The notes below the pieces were generated by a model that worked only from the letters and a program-made list of their open reading frames with translations, did not search any database and was not told the DNA's origin. From Lytechinus variegatus (lineage: Eukaryota > Echinodermata > Echinoidea > Temnopleuroida > Toxopneustidae): a DNA stretch of 64,000 nucleotides. The translations under genes and the position numbers were made by a program. Below are positions 50,201 to 61,018 of the stretch, one piece after another; the stretch's first letter is position 1, and each line of letters starts with the position of its first letter. The stretch spans positions 17,939,361 through 18,003,360 of the forward strand of contig NC_054756.1 of NCBI RefSeq assembly GCF_018143015.1, read 5' to 3'.

Positions 50201-53200
50201 GTGTTCTCCCATATTTGCTATTCATACAAGTATACCATTTGGCACAAGATAGGGTCACCAGTCAAACATAAAATCATTCATGACTAATGCCATGGTCACA
50301 TTTGTTCTACGGCGGCTGTACGGCGAGTCGAACACAGCCGTTTAAACATTTTCTGTCCAACTACATATAGGTGGTTTGAATCAAAATTGATAAAACGGCT
50401 GTTTTCGACTCGCCATACGGCCGCCATAGAACAAATGTGACCATGGTATTACAGACAGCTTCACAAAAATAACATGTCTGGGGCCCGTCTTACAAAAAAA
50501 TCACAATTTATCCGATCAATCGCAACTATGGACAGCCAGCAACGTCAACATCTATCATGCACGTTTGGACAGAGGGATAACCCCTAAATCCAAATATCTC
50601 CTGACTTTACCACATTGTTCTATTTGAACCCAGAGTACATATGGATCTTTGTATCTGAGGGGTCAACCAAGATGGCTACCCCCTTCCTGGCCTCTCTGTT
50701 CCTTGAGAAGAACACTGTGACGTACATTTTCCCGTACCTAATGTAACATAGAAATGCTTACCAGATTGCTCTGTCTGAACCCAGAAGACACATGGATCTT
50801 TGTATCTGAGAGGTCCACCAAGATGGCTACCCCCTTCCTGGTTTCTCTGTTCCTTGAGAAGATCACTATGACATACTCCATGCTGTTCATACACCTGTAG
50901 GCTCCTGCAAAAATAAATTGATTTTCAATTAACCCATTGCTAACTAGATCTACAGGAAATTTTGCAAAAATTGCAAGTCTATTTTTGGTCACAAAATCAA
51001 TGTCCTACAATTAAATGCAAATTTGCACTTGATCTATATGACATGACATTTTGACTAATGGAGCATTGCAAGAAACTTGCGATCAATTGCTGGTCATAAG
51101 ATCAATAATGTGTCTTGCAATTAATCACTATTTTGCACTCTGCTTCTAGCATCAAGGAATACAAATTGATGTGCTATAGTCCAAACTGATCAATCATTTG
51201 TAAAATTTAAAATGAAATTTGCAATTGATTGCAAACATTTTCTTGCAACACCCTCTTAGTCAAATCTATTGGGACTACACAAATTTTTTTTCGACTGAAA
51301 AGAGGTTGAACATTTAGAAGAGTAATAACAAATGTTTTGCATTATTTGGTCTAAAAATCACTTTAACTCAGGCAAATATAGAGGGTCAACTTTCCGCATG
51401 TTTACCTGGATGTAGTTCCTGCACAAAACCTATTGGAGTTGAGGAATTCATCAGTCAATATGATAGGTTAATCTTAAGAAGATCAAACATGTAGAGGCAA
51501 GAAGACAACAAAAATCACAGCATGAATTATCAGCTATAAGCCTTACCCCCCTCCCCCAATGTTAAACATCATTTCATTTGGTTGCTTGACTTTTTTTAAA
51601 GATCAAATTTTTCATTTAAAAATCAATGAAAAATCTGATCTTTTAAAAAGGTAAAATGTTTTGGTAACCCATTGAGCCCTACATATAATTTGTGGTATGG
51701 TCTATGGAAAATGTGCATGGTATTGAGATTGAAAAACCATGGCCTGGCTGCTTCCTGGCTTGATCTGCATCAGTGTTGATTAGGAACACGCACAGCCTCG
51801 ATGTTGTTGAGATCATCAAGCCCAGGTTAATGCTCTATCCTGTGTCTTTCTAACATGTTCCCTAGCAGCTGCCCCCGACTTGGGACGGGCGGCTGTGGGT
51901 TGAGCGCTTTGGTCCCGGAAACTGTCAGGACAAATTGCATTTTTTTGTTTTCTTATTTTTGTGAATTTGTGTTTGTTTACCTGATTATTTTCCTTCTGTC
52001 ATTAGGGTGCAATCTATCAGCCATCAGAGGATCAATCTCTTGTAGGAGTTCATGAAGCTCGCTACTATCCATCTTAGTGACATCCAAATCAATATCTTCA
52101 TCTTCCGTACCACCTCCAATGACACAACCCTTTTGGATAAGGACTTTCAGGTTTTCTGATTGGCCAACTTCACCTGAATTGTCATGCATCTTGGGTAACA
52201 AGACATGCGATTGGTCAGTTCTCATATTGATTTGGTTTGATCTTGGTTCTGCATGGTCACAACCCACTTCTGTCCTGGCCTTTGATTGGTCAACGTCACT
52301 GGATTTCTCCAACCCTGATTGGTCCGATCCTTCACATGTATGATGATCAGTGTGTTCTGATTGGTTGTTTGTCACAAAACTGTCATTTCCTGGAGGTATT
52401 GTAACTTGCAGATCACATTGTTCTTCCTGCTTCCTTCGTGGCTCTTGTGTTGTTCTCAGTGAGGGTGAAAGAGTTCTTTCTTGGAGATGGGTCCCTTCTG
52501 AGTTCCCATGAGACCTCTTACCTTGGATGACTCTACGTCTGAGTCTCAATTTCTCAACATCACCCCTGGTTTCAAACATAAGGCCTTCAGAACTGCCATT
52601 ATCCTATTAATAAGGAATTAGAAACAAACAAAATGAAGTTCAGGGAATATAAACAAATTCTCTGAACTGAAGAAAGACATGAGTTTAAAACAGACTTTCA
52701 TGCATGACATACATGCATTTAACAAACTCTCAAAAGAGAAACATTGGTGGAACATTAAAAGACACACTGTTGAAGTAAGTATTAGGCCAGTGTTATATGA
52801 CTGTAATGAAGTGTTTCGAGAAAATAAGCAAACTTGAGAATGCTATAAATTTCTTACTTTACCTCTTTAGTTCATTATGAAATTCTAAGCAAAAGATTTT
52901 TTTAACATTTCTCTATCAGTTCAAATCAACTTGTACTTTGGGTGGACTTGATATTTGAAAGTCAATGAAATAAAAACATCTTAGGAATTTAGAGAGTGAT
53001 CCGAAAAATTTTAACCCTGAAATATACATACAGGACGTACATAAGAATACAATAAAGAAGTGCAGGTTGTATTACTAACATTTTTACAAGAGTTAACAAA
53101 AATATGCACCTTACAGAAGATATATTGAAATAAATGACTGAAAATACCTCATTTGTCAACAGGACTTTCCATAGCAAGGCTTCAATGTAATAATTGGTCC

Positions 53201-56200
53201 CTCCAACTATTATGGGTAATCTTCCTCTACTGACCAACCCATCTATGAGTGGAATGACCCGATTCCTGAAGTCAACAACAGTGAAGCGCTGTAGGGGGTG
53301 GACGATTCCAAGTGCATGATGGGGGCATTGCTCCTGCTCCTCTGGTGTGACTTTATTTGTTATGATGTCCAGGCCTTTGTACACCTAACAAAAAGGAGAA
53401 CAAAAAAAACCAATATACCTATGGCCCTCCAATTAATAATATATACCAATAAGCACTTGACAAGACCCGTCATAGCCCCTTCTGGTATTAATGCTAGCAA
53501 AAAAAAAATGTTATTAGAGCTACTCTCCACATTTTTCTACCTGAATCTGCAACACTGAATAAGCTAAATAACATTGCAAAGAACGGAGATTTCCCAGGGT
53601 TTCTATTCAAGTTTCAATGGCTCTTCTGTGCATTTCAGTTCAAGCAATATTGCCCCAGTACTAATGACACTGGTGTGTTGGCTCAGTTGGTAGAGCGTCG
53701 GTCTCACAACCGGGAGGTCGGGGGTTCGAACCCTGGCCGCGTCAGACCAAAAGACGTTAAAAGATGGGAGTTGCTACTACCCTGTTTGGCGTTCAACGAT
53801 TAAAGGGATAGAGCCTCGTCGATCTGGTGCTGCACAGTGGCTGCCCGGCCCACGATCAATTGGGCAAAGCAAATTTTCCGAGTATTTCATTTCATGTCTA
53901 TTTCGAACAATAAATTATGGATTTTCATTTCATTTTCATTTCAAAATGTAAACAGTATTAACAGCATTTACTCATAGGGCGGACCTGCCAACCTCTGGGA
54001 ATGAAAAACTGTATTCTGTGATTATAATAAAATGCTTGGCACACTTGCTCATCGTGGCGCTCAAGCTGCATGCAAGCTAAAATGCGCACTGCTCATGCAG
54101 ATGAATGAAAAAAGGCATTGAAACATGTGTATATCTCACCCTGGTTTTAATAACAAAATGATTGAAAAAAAAACAAGTTACCTGAAATTACATTGATCTA
54201 TTAACCATATTTGTGTACGTTTTATGAAATAGAGACATGTAGAGATGATTTTTCTCAACTGGTTGGCAGGTCTGACAGGGCCCTCACATGCAAAATATGC
54301 ATTTGTGTATTCATAAAGAATGTGTCAATATTTCAAGATTTAAATCAATTTGGGGACATTTGAAAGCAAATGACTGAAGGGGTAGCAGAGGATGATAAAT
54401 GCCTCAATTTATTTCCCGAACATGTAGATACCAATTTAAGGAGAGAACATAAGGATAAGGTATTGAATTTTAATTCTAAAGTAAACAATTTTTCTGAAAA
54501 TATAATGCATTTTCCCTCTTAAAAGGAAAAAAATGAGGTTAGTTGTCAGTAGAGTTTAATGTATATGGGCTGAACCTCATCAGCAAGGCAAGTTTTATAC
54601 TTAATATAAATTCTTTAACCCAGAAAAAAAAACACACAAAGAATCAATTTGAAGAATTAATCGCGACAAGTAAAATGTGTTTCTATATTCTCCATCCAGA
54701 AAGAAATCATGAAAAATAGATTTACATGCATTTCTATGTCAGGTAAATGTTCTTGAAACCACAATTTTTTTCAACTGATTAAATAATTGCATTGTGGCAC
54801 TGGGCTTTTGTAAGTTATCCTTTTTTCTCTGTGTAATTAACACCTTTCTTTCATATTGAAAATTTCATACTAGTCTGATTTTAGAATCCAATACATGAAC
54901 CTTGAAGAGTAATCCCTTTTTAGCTCCTTCAAAGCCATCCCGGGATGAAAACATTTTGTGTATCAGTGTGAGGTGCCATGGTGAGGAAATCATTACTGTA
55001 TCCTAACAAAGAAAAAAGAGCAACAAGTGGAGCGCCTCTGGCAGTCTCACCTTCATCGCGGGATTCAATATACATTGTAGCAACAGTGCTGATTTTGAAA
55101 ACTACTATAAAATAATTATTCACAAAAAACACCATTCATATAATAATGATACATGTACGATACTACGTTCATTGACAATAAATTACATTTGACCTTGATC
55201 ATGCGACCTAAGACTTGTCAGTGATACTTGATTACCCCTATATCCACATTTTATAAACTATATCAATAAACTTTGACAGCAATCTAATAATTACTTCCAA
55301 AATTGCCAGAGTTCAATTAAAGGACAAGTCCACCCCAACAAAAACTTGATTTGAATAAAAAGAGAAAAATTCAACAAGCATAACACTGAAAAATTAATCA
55401 AAATCGGACGTAAAATAAGAAAAGTTATGACATTTTAAAGTTTCGCTTCATTTCACAAAACAGTTATATGCACATCTCGGTCAGTATGCAAATGAGGGAA
55501 CTGATGACATCACTCACTCACTATTTCTTTTGTATTTTATTATATAAAATGTGAAATATTTTGATTTTCTCATCATTGTCATGTGAAATGAAGTTTCATT
55601 CCTCCCTGAACACGTGGAATTCCATTATTTTAACATTTTGTAGTTCAGGCAAGGATGTCCTAATCGTCAAATTTGTAAAAATTGAAATATTGTATAATTC
55701 AAACAATAAAAAACAAAAGAAATAGTGAGTGACATCGACTCTCTCATTTGGATGCAACTGGCTCGTTCATATATATAACTATTTTGTTAAAAATAGTTAT
55801 ATATATGAACGATACTTTATTACTCTTATGTCCGAGTATCATGAATCAGATCCATAAACTTTCAAAGTTATGATGGTAATTCCACAGATGCCCCCAACAT
55901 GACCAAAGTTAATTGACATTTGACCTTGGTTATGTGACTTGAAACTCATGCAGTTCAGTAATACTTGATCAACCTTATGTCCAAGTTTCATGAACTACAT
56001 GTAGGTCCATATATTTTTTAAGTTATGATGACATTTCAAAAACTTAACCTTAGGTTAAGATTTTGATGTTAATTCCCCTAACATGGTCTAAGTTTATTAA
56101 CCCTAAATGACCTTTGACCTTGGCCATGTGACCCAAAACTCAGGCAGGATGCTCAGTAATACTTCATTAACCTTATGGCAAAGTTTCATGAACTAGATCC

Positions 56201-57307
56201 ATATACTTTACAAGTTATGCTGTCATTTCAAATACTTAACCTTCGGTTGATATTTGTTATTGAAACCGCCATCGGAAAAGCGACAACAGCGCCTATATAG
56301 TCTCACTCTGCTTCCCAGGTGAGACAAAAATATATTTGATATACCTCCGTTATGAACTCTTGTCCTCCAAATATAATTATAAATGTCTCATTATTCAGAC
56401 ATCTGCGGAATGGAAATTAAAAGAGATAAGAAATCGTTCCATTCACTGCAGTTTATTTTGTCAGCGGCTGTGACTTCTTTCCTCTCCCATTTACTTTGCT
56501 TTGTATTGTACTTGTACACACTACACAGTGAGCGCACACACCAGTAGAGGCGCTGGTCCAAAAATTGGGATTGTCCCAGAAAACAAGGATATCCTCATAA
56601 ACCAAGACAAATCATGTCTTGATAAATTGAGACTGTCCTTGTTTATGGGGACGTTTTTTTTTCACTTCCCCTTACGGGACAAAGACAGCAATTACGGAAA
56701 TTGAGAGTGCTAAAAATAGATTCAGTGACCTCAATTCCCCCCAGTTCATCGTCTTTTTTACATGACTTACCGTCTTCCAATAATCTTGTTATGAAACCTG
56801 AATATGTTTACATTGACTAGCACACTTGATTGGTGTCGGCACTTGACAGGTGAATGAACTTTCCTAGATTTCTTGTGTGAAGAAATCCTTACAAACTGAG
56901 ACAGTCCCTGTAAACTGGGACGATCCCAATTTTCTGACCAGCGCCTCTAATGCACACACACCGACAGACACGTCACGAGAAGACAGGCGACTTATTTTAG
57001 GATAAGGCCATGTACTTTTCCTATGCCTTTACAATTTCAATAAGTTTGTTTCTCTTCCACTTCCAGGCAACGGCGGTGGAACTCCCCCCCCCCCCCCCCC
57101 CCCCGTTGCCTGGAAGGTGGAAGGGAAACAAAATTGTCTACGTGTGGGACTGAGCTAAGACAGGAGAGCTAGTCCTATGATCACCTGCATTGAGTCTGCA
57201 CTTATAATCTCTCCGTTGAATCTTCTTCCTAGCTCTAGTGCCAGTCTTGACTTTCCAGCTCCTGTTGCACCAAGCACTACAACTACTGGACATCGAAAAG
57301 CTTGCAT
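44229..57307 (-). CDS. TRIT1: tRNA dimethylallyltransferase (isopentenyl-tRNA transferase, MiaA/Mod5 family)
   Basis: Nine coding exons, minus strand: 57307-57185, 53384-53148, 52603-51981, 50904-50762, 49792-49675, 49250-49054, 47642-47539, 45104-44984, 44347-44229. Phases agree; 594 residues (human 467). It transfers a dimethylallyl group to N6 of A37 in certain tRNAs. The P-loop GATGAGKS is at residues 13-20, the catalytic segment SADSMQVYKGLDI at 36-48, and [13 protein letters not shown] at about 101-113. [17 protein letters not shown] and [10 protein letters not shown] follow, then [11 protein letters not shown] and [17 protein letters not shown]2H2 zinc finger ends it (C540, C543, H557, H563), as in animal TRIT1. 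Exon 3 adds a long acidic, Ser/Thr/Gln-rich insert between the halves of the catalytic domain. The ATG sits 12 residues before the P-loop with an in-frame stop about 30 bases upstream, so no mitochondrial presequence is visible from this exon. Confidence 0.96.
45273..46359. repeat. Element with ~165-bp tandem units carrying DR1 motifs, copy 1
   Basis: It is bounded by exact inverted ends GTCTCACCTGC and GCAGGTGAGAC. Inside are about six units containing ACATGACCAAGGTCAAAGGT and CAATGAACTTTGGCCG. Four units hold the exact direct repeat AGGTCAAAGGTCA and another has one change. A (GGC)n run is at the left. No protein is encoded. It lies in TRIT1 intron 7. Confidence 0.85.
46590..46670 (+). repeat. 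Retroposon 3' tail with (ATT)n
   Basis: GGTGTAGGCGCTCAATAAGA followed by ATTATTATTATT is typical of a LINE or SINE 3' end. The class is not assigned. Confidence 0.4.
47165..47430 (-). repeat. tRNA-Gln-derived SINE, minus strand
   Basis: The reverse complement has the B-box GGGTTCGAATCCCAGCCATG and body AGGTGAGGTAAATGGGTACC, as at 36,517-36,780. It lies in TRIT1 intron 7. Confidence 0.85.
47785..47885 (+). repeat. Partial tRNA-Gln-derived SINE
   Basis: AACAGAGGGTCATGAGTTTG, then AATCCCAGCTATGGCGTAGT and CAGCAAGAAACTCATCCACA; both ends are missing. TRIT1 intron 6. Confidence 0.75.
50285..50451. mobile_element. Palindromic MITE, family D, copy 2
   Basis: The ends TAATGCCATGGTCACATTTG and CAAATGTGACCATGGTATTA are mirrored; the inner arms GGCGAGTCGAACACAGCCG and CGGCTGTTTTCGACTCGCC pair. 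TRIT1 intron 4. Confidence 0.9.
50482..50575. mobile_element. Palindromic MITE, family C, left end only
   Basis: GGGGCCCGTCTTACAAAAAA and GATCAATCGCAACTATGGAC match the start of family C; the rest is missing. It lies beside the TRIT1 exon 4 copy. Confidence 0.65.
50606..50728 (-). pseudogene. Partial tandem copy of TRIT1 exon 4
   Basis: About 117 bases align with exon 4 (50,904-50,762) with about 14 differences by eye, including a donor-like GTAAAG at the matching place. In the exon's frame a glycine codon of the LGGPLRY motif has become a stop (TGA), so it cannot replace exon 4. It lies in the intron just downstream of its parent, on the same strand. Confidence 0.85.
53669..53945 (+). repeat. 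tRNA-Val-like SINE with pentamer tail
   Basis: The head TGGCTCAGTTGGTAGAGCGT has a good A-box, anticodon loop CTCACAA (CAC, Val) and B-box GGGGGTTCGAACCCTGG. A ~170-base body and a (TTTCA)n tail follow. TRIT1 intron 1. Confidence 0.85.
55150..56325. repeat. DR1-bearing repeat, copy 2 (inverted), interrupted
   Basis: It is the opposite orientation of 45,273-46,359, ending AGTCTCACTCTGCTTCCCAG then GTGAGAC. Units with TGACCTTTGACCTTGGCCAT are present, with more drift than copy 1. A TTAA-group MITE interrupts it at 55,317. TRIT1 intron 1. Confidence 0.8.
55317..55795. mobile_element. TTAA-group MITE inside the DR1 repeat
   Basis: It begins TTAAAGGACAAGTCCACCCC and follows the element at 11,311 closely. 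Its right end is missing and is replaced by a 48-base palindrome at the junction. Confidence 0.8.
56545..56949. mobile_element. Palindromic MITE with TAGAGGCGCTGGTC ends
   Basis: TAGAGGCGCTGGTCCAAAAA and TTTTCTGACCAGCGCCTCTA are mirrored, with inner GGGATTGTCCCAG and CTGGGACGATCCC. TRIT1 intron 1. Confidence 0.85.
57046..57135. repeat. Poly-C tract in an inverted repeat
   Basis: About 22 C residues (57,084-57,104) are flanked by GTTTGTTTCTCTTCCACTTC then CAGGCAACGG, mirrored by CCGTTGCCTGGAAGGTGGAA. It lies about 50 bases past the donor of TRIT1 exon 1. Confidence 0.85.
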
Positions 57308-57624
57308 TTTATTCACTTTTTTTCTCGAAATCCGAGATCACGTTCATTGTAGACGGTAGAAGAAAGCACACAAATCCAAATTGAAAAAAAAAAAGCGAAC
57401 GCGTCGACGTCAATATATGCATGCGCGTGCCGAATCACGGTCAAAATCGCTTAACTGATATTAAAGCAGCATGATGAACGTGTCTGGTTTTATCGTGTGT
57501 GTGTGTGTTTTTTTTTTCTTTGTTTGTTTTTTTTAACCAATAGGATCCGAAACTTCTTTCTATTTATGGTATTGCCCTATTTATCATAGTTGTGAAGAAT
57601 GTGCAATATCTTCCAGGTTTCGTT

Positions 57625-58045
57625 CGTTATGTTCTCTCTCTCCTTTTCCTCATCTTCTCTCCCTCTCCTCCTTTTCTTAATTGTTTCTTTATTTCTTCTT
57701 TCTTTCTTTCTTTCTTTTTAAATTCCTTCCTTCTTCTTTTTGACCCTTTACTCATATTCATACTCCCTCTCCCCTCCTCTTTCTCCTTTGTATTCTTTTT
57801 TCTCATCTTCCTTTTTTTCTTCTTCTTAATTCTCCTTCATATTCATCTTCTTTTTTCTTCCTTTTCTTTGCCTTTTTCTTATTCTCTTTCTTCTCCTTTG
57901 TTTTCCTTTTCTTCTCCTTCTTCTTTTTCTTCCTCAGCATCTTCTTCTTTTCTTCCTCTTAATTCTCCTTCTCCTTCTCTTTTATTTTCTTCTCCTCTTT
58001 TCATCTTCTTCCTCTCTCCCCCATCTCTTCCCCCTTCCCATCCGA
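57625..58045. repeat. ~400-base polypyrimidine tract
   Basis: The plus strand is almost wholly C and T, with scattered A and very few G. The long open frame across it is an artefact of this composition. It lies upstream of TRIT1. Confidence 0.9.
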
Positions 58046-58143
58046 ACTATCAAAAATTTATTCTGACCAATCTGGTTTGACCAAGTTAAATTACCATTCA
58101 TGAGTCCGCTTTATGGAATGCGGTTTAGGTTAATTTGCCCCAT

Positions 58144-58679
58144 CAGGGGGGGGGGGATAATGCATAAAGTGTGCCGCGGAGGGGACCCCCATTTTTACAC
58201 TCAAATTTCCGTTCGAGGGCATAGCATTTTTGTCTTATTGAGAAAAAGAACAAAGAAAGCCGCTCTAAAGCATATAATTTTCTTCTTATCGTGAAAAAAA
58301 AACGAAGAAAGAAATCCGCTCCAAAGCTTCGCATATTTTCTATTTGCCGTTCCGGTCGCATTATGATCTTCTACAATGAGCCTCAATTTTGGTGAAAAGC
58401 GGCCGCAGAGCGCTATCCGACTATCGCATGTGCGCTAGCGGACCCGGTGCCCGGCCGTGCCGCCGGGCTAGCAGCACGTATGTCAGTTCCGTAGGTATGC
58501 ATGTACGCACTCATATGCAGGCGAACCGTTCCAAGGACCCCCGTTTTCACAAGCACTTGTAGTTCCGAAGCCCGTTCCAAGGACCGTCCTTTTTACAATT
58601 CGCCCGCTCCAAGGCCCCCGTTTTTGTCTCGCCCGCGGCACACCCCTACTACTTTTTTGGTCGAGCGCCCCCCCCCCTG
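58144..58679. mobile_element. hAT-like MITE, family B, reversed copy
   Basis: It begins CAG plus a long G run and ends with a C run plus CTG. It mirrors 9,393-9,894, for example GTGCCGCGGAGGGGACCCCC, AAAAGCGGCCGCAGAG and GTCTCGCCCGCGGCACACCC. The target duplication is not clear. Confidence 0.8.
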
Positions 58680-59129
58680 TTTCATGTGATTATTTTGTCA
58701 ATTTTGAATATAGATATTCTTTTTTTTTCATTCCCTGCTTATATTCTTCATATTCCGTTTTCCTTTTTTCTGTTATATTTTATTCCTCCTTCCTTGTACG
58801 TTTTCCCTGGTCTTGTGCTCGCTTAATTCTTTTATCAAGTCAAAATATTTTAGCTCGCGTTTCGCGCTTTATTTTGCTTAGTGAGATTCGCATCGATCTT
58901 GTTCATGATTTTTTTTTATCAATAGATATATAATCTCGCCCTTTGGCTTAATTATTTGCTAGGGGAATATCTATACACTAAACACACGCATGGATGATAA
59001 TTATGTCTATATAGTTTTGTTTACCTAAAGCTATAAAGGCCGGGGTAAAGTGCTTTTCAAGCGCATGCAAAGACGTTATAATCATATATGTGATATGCGC
59101 TAGAATTGTTTATAATCATTACACACTAA

Positions 59130-59470
59130 GAAATAATTATGGGGTTAAAATTTGAACCCTCGGGGTTGTTAGCAGCACCCCAAGGGGTGCAAATAAGTGT
59201 AATTTTGCTCATTTGTGCACCACTGGGGTGTAATTTAGCTATATTAAGCACCCTATAAGGTGCAGAAATGGATGTGTATTAAGAGTTCTAATTTTGACCT
59301 TTTTCTAGCATGCCTTATTGTCAAGTATTATATACATTGATAAGTTCAAATTTGCCTCTTTAAGGGTGCAAACGAGCATTTCTTTGTGCAGATTGTGATA
59401 AAAAGGTGCATGTTTGCACATTTTTCCACTTAGGGTAAAAAGAATGGTACAAATGTTTCATTTAGGGTTG
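59130..59470. repeat. GGTGCA-rich element
   Basis: Phrases such as CACCCCAAGGGGTGCAAATA and GCACCCTATAAGGTGCAGAA recur in both orientations, resembling the arms of 1,545-2,010. Limits are uncertain. Confidence 0.45.
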
Positions 59471-59689
59471 AAAATTTATAGGCCTATGCTGGGCCTACCA
59501 GGTTTATGATTTTAGTTCTTTAACCCAGGTTAAATATATAAAGTCAGCTACCTTTTTAGTTACATTACCCTCGATAACTGGCGGATCCACGGGGGAGGGG
59601 GAGCACATAGGTCAGATCATAAAATAAGAGATTAAACACGCGCTTCGCCGCTCATATTAAAGGGATAGTCCAGACTGGAGATATTTCTA

Positions 59690-60272
59690 CCCCCCGCGGG
59701 AGGCACTAACATTCTATATTGACGATTGGATACAATGCGCGACCATGGGGTCTCGAAAAGCACCCTTTCCATATTCTGAAAATTCACCCCTTACTTAGTA
59801 TTGGCATGTGATGAAACCCCACCACAGGGTTAGCCTAAGTACCGGGAACAAGTATTGGAAACAAAACTATTCTCTTGGCAAGTACTCCCCCGAACCCGAA
59901 ACAAGTACAGCAATATTTTGTTATGTCACGGACGTCGATCGGTCGTCGGTTTCACCTTTACCTACATCGTTGGGTTAAGTACAGCTCCAACTCCCACCTC
60001 TCGCAAATCGTACTCTAAACAAGCAGTGTTGACTCTTTGGGCAAAAAGTACATCCTTATAAAACATCTTATACTTTTTTAAACCATCGCAAATTATTGCC
60101 TAAACACGTAGCTTCCTGGCAAAAATACCCCTTTTTCATTATTTTAGTGTTTTTGACACCTTTAATTATTACGTTACGTACGTAACGTGCCCTATCTTGA
60201 AAAAGACATCCTTTTTACATGTTTTTATGGTCGCGCTTGGTATCAACTCGTCAATGCAAATGGCCCCCGGGG
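59690..60272. mobile_element. hAT-like MITE, family A, nested copy
   Basis: It matches 34,033-34,600, with GATACAATGCGCGACCATGG at one end and GTCGCGCTTGGTATCAACTC at the other. TTTCTAC and TTTCTAT flank it, a likely worn target duplication. ACGTTACGTACGTAACGT is at 60,171-60,188. Confidence 0.8.
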
Positions 60273-60512
60273 TTTCTATATCAATCAACTACTTAAAGAG
60301 TAAAATTCACAAAGCAAAATGCTGAAAATTTGATCAAAATCGGATAACAAATAATAAAGTTATTTTAAAAAATTGCATTATTCTAGGCATATGTCTTTAT
60401 AAATATATAGGTTGGCTGATTATGCCATATCCCCCTTGTTGTTTTGTATTTTACAAAATTAGGTTTATTCAAAGTTTTCTATTAGAACTAAAGCAATTCG
60501 ATTGACAACTGA

Positions 60513-61018
60513 TTAAAGGGGAAGTTCACCCTGACAAAAAGTTTATTGTAAAAATAGCAGAAAAAATAATAAAAAATATTGCCAAAGGTTTGAGAAAAAT
60601 TTATCAAATAATAAAAAAGTTATTACAATTTCAATTATTTGATTTGTGACGTCATATGCGAGCAGCATTCCTACATAGCGAATGGTTAAAAATCAACGCA
60701 ATGTCATTTTCTCAGAAAATTGAAAATGGTTTTCACTGTAACTTTTGTATATCAATAGACAAATCGTTTCACACCCGATCATGAAAAGAAAACAAAATTA
60801 AGTCATCAGGAACCATACAAAATTTGAAATTCATACATTTTATATTACATAACACATGGGGCAGCTGCTCGTTTATGACGTCACAAATCCAAAATTTTGA
60901 ACTCTAATAACTTTCTTACTCTTTAACGGATTTTCCTCAAACCTTCACCAATAATTTTTACTATTTTTTTCTGCTATTTTTACAACAAAGTTTTCTTCAG
61001 GGTGAACTTCCCCTTTAA
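60513..61018. mobile_element. TTAA-flanked MITE, nested
   Basis: TTAAAGGGGAAGTTCACCCT and AGGGTGAACTTCCCCTTTAA are exact mirror ends with TTAA at both edges. Confidence 0.9.

Noticed and set aside
53669-53750. Functional tRNA-Val (CAC) gene
   Set aside because: The boxes are good but a SINE body and pentamer tail follow directly, and the acceptor stem relies on wobble pairs.
57592-58080. 162-codon plus-strand open frame
   Set aside because: It is only the polypyrimidine tract read as Leu/Ser/Phe/Pro; no protein-like composition.
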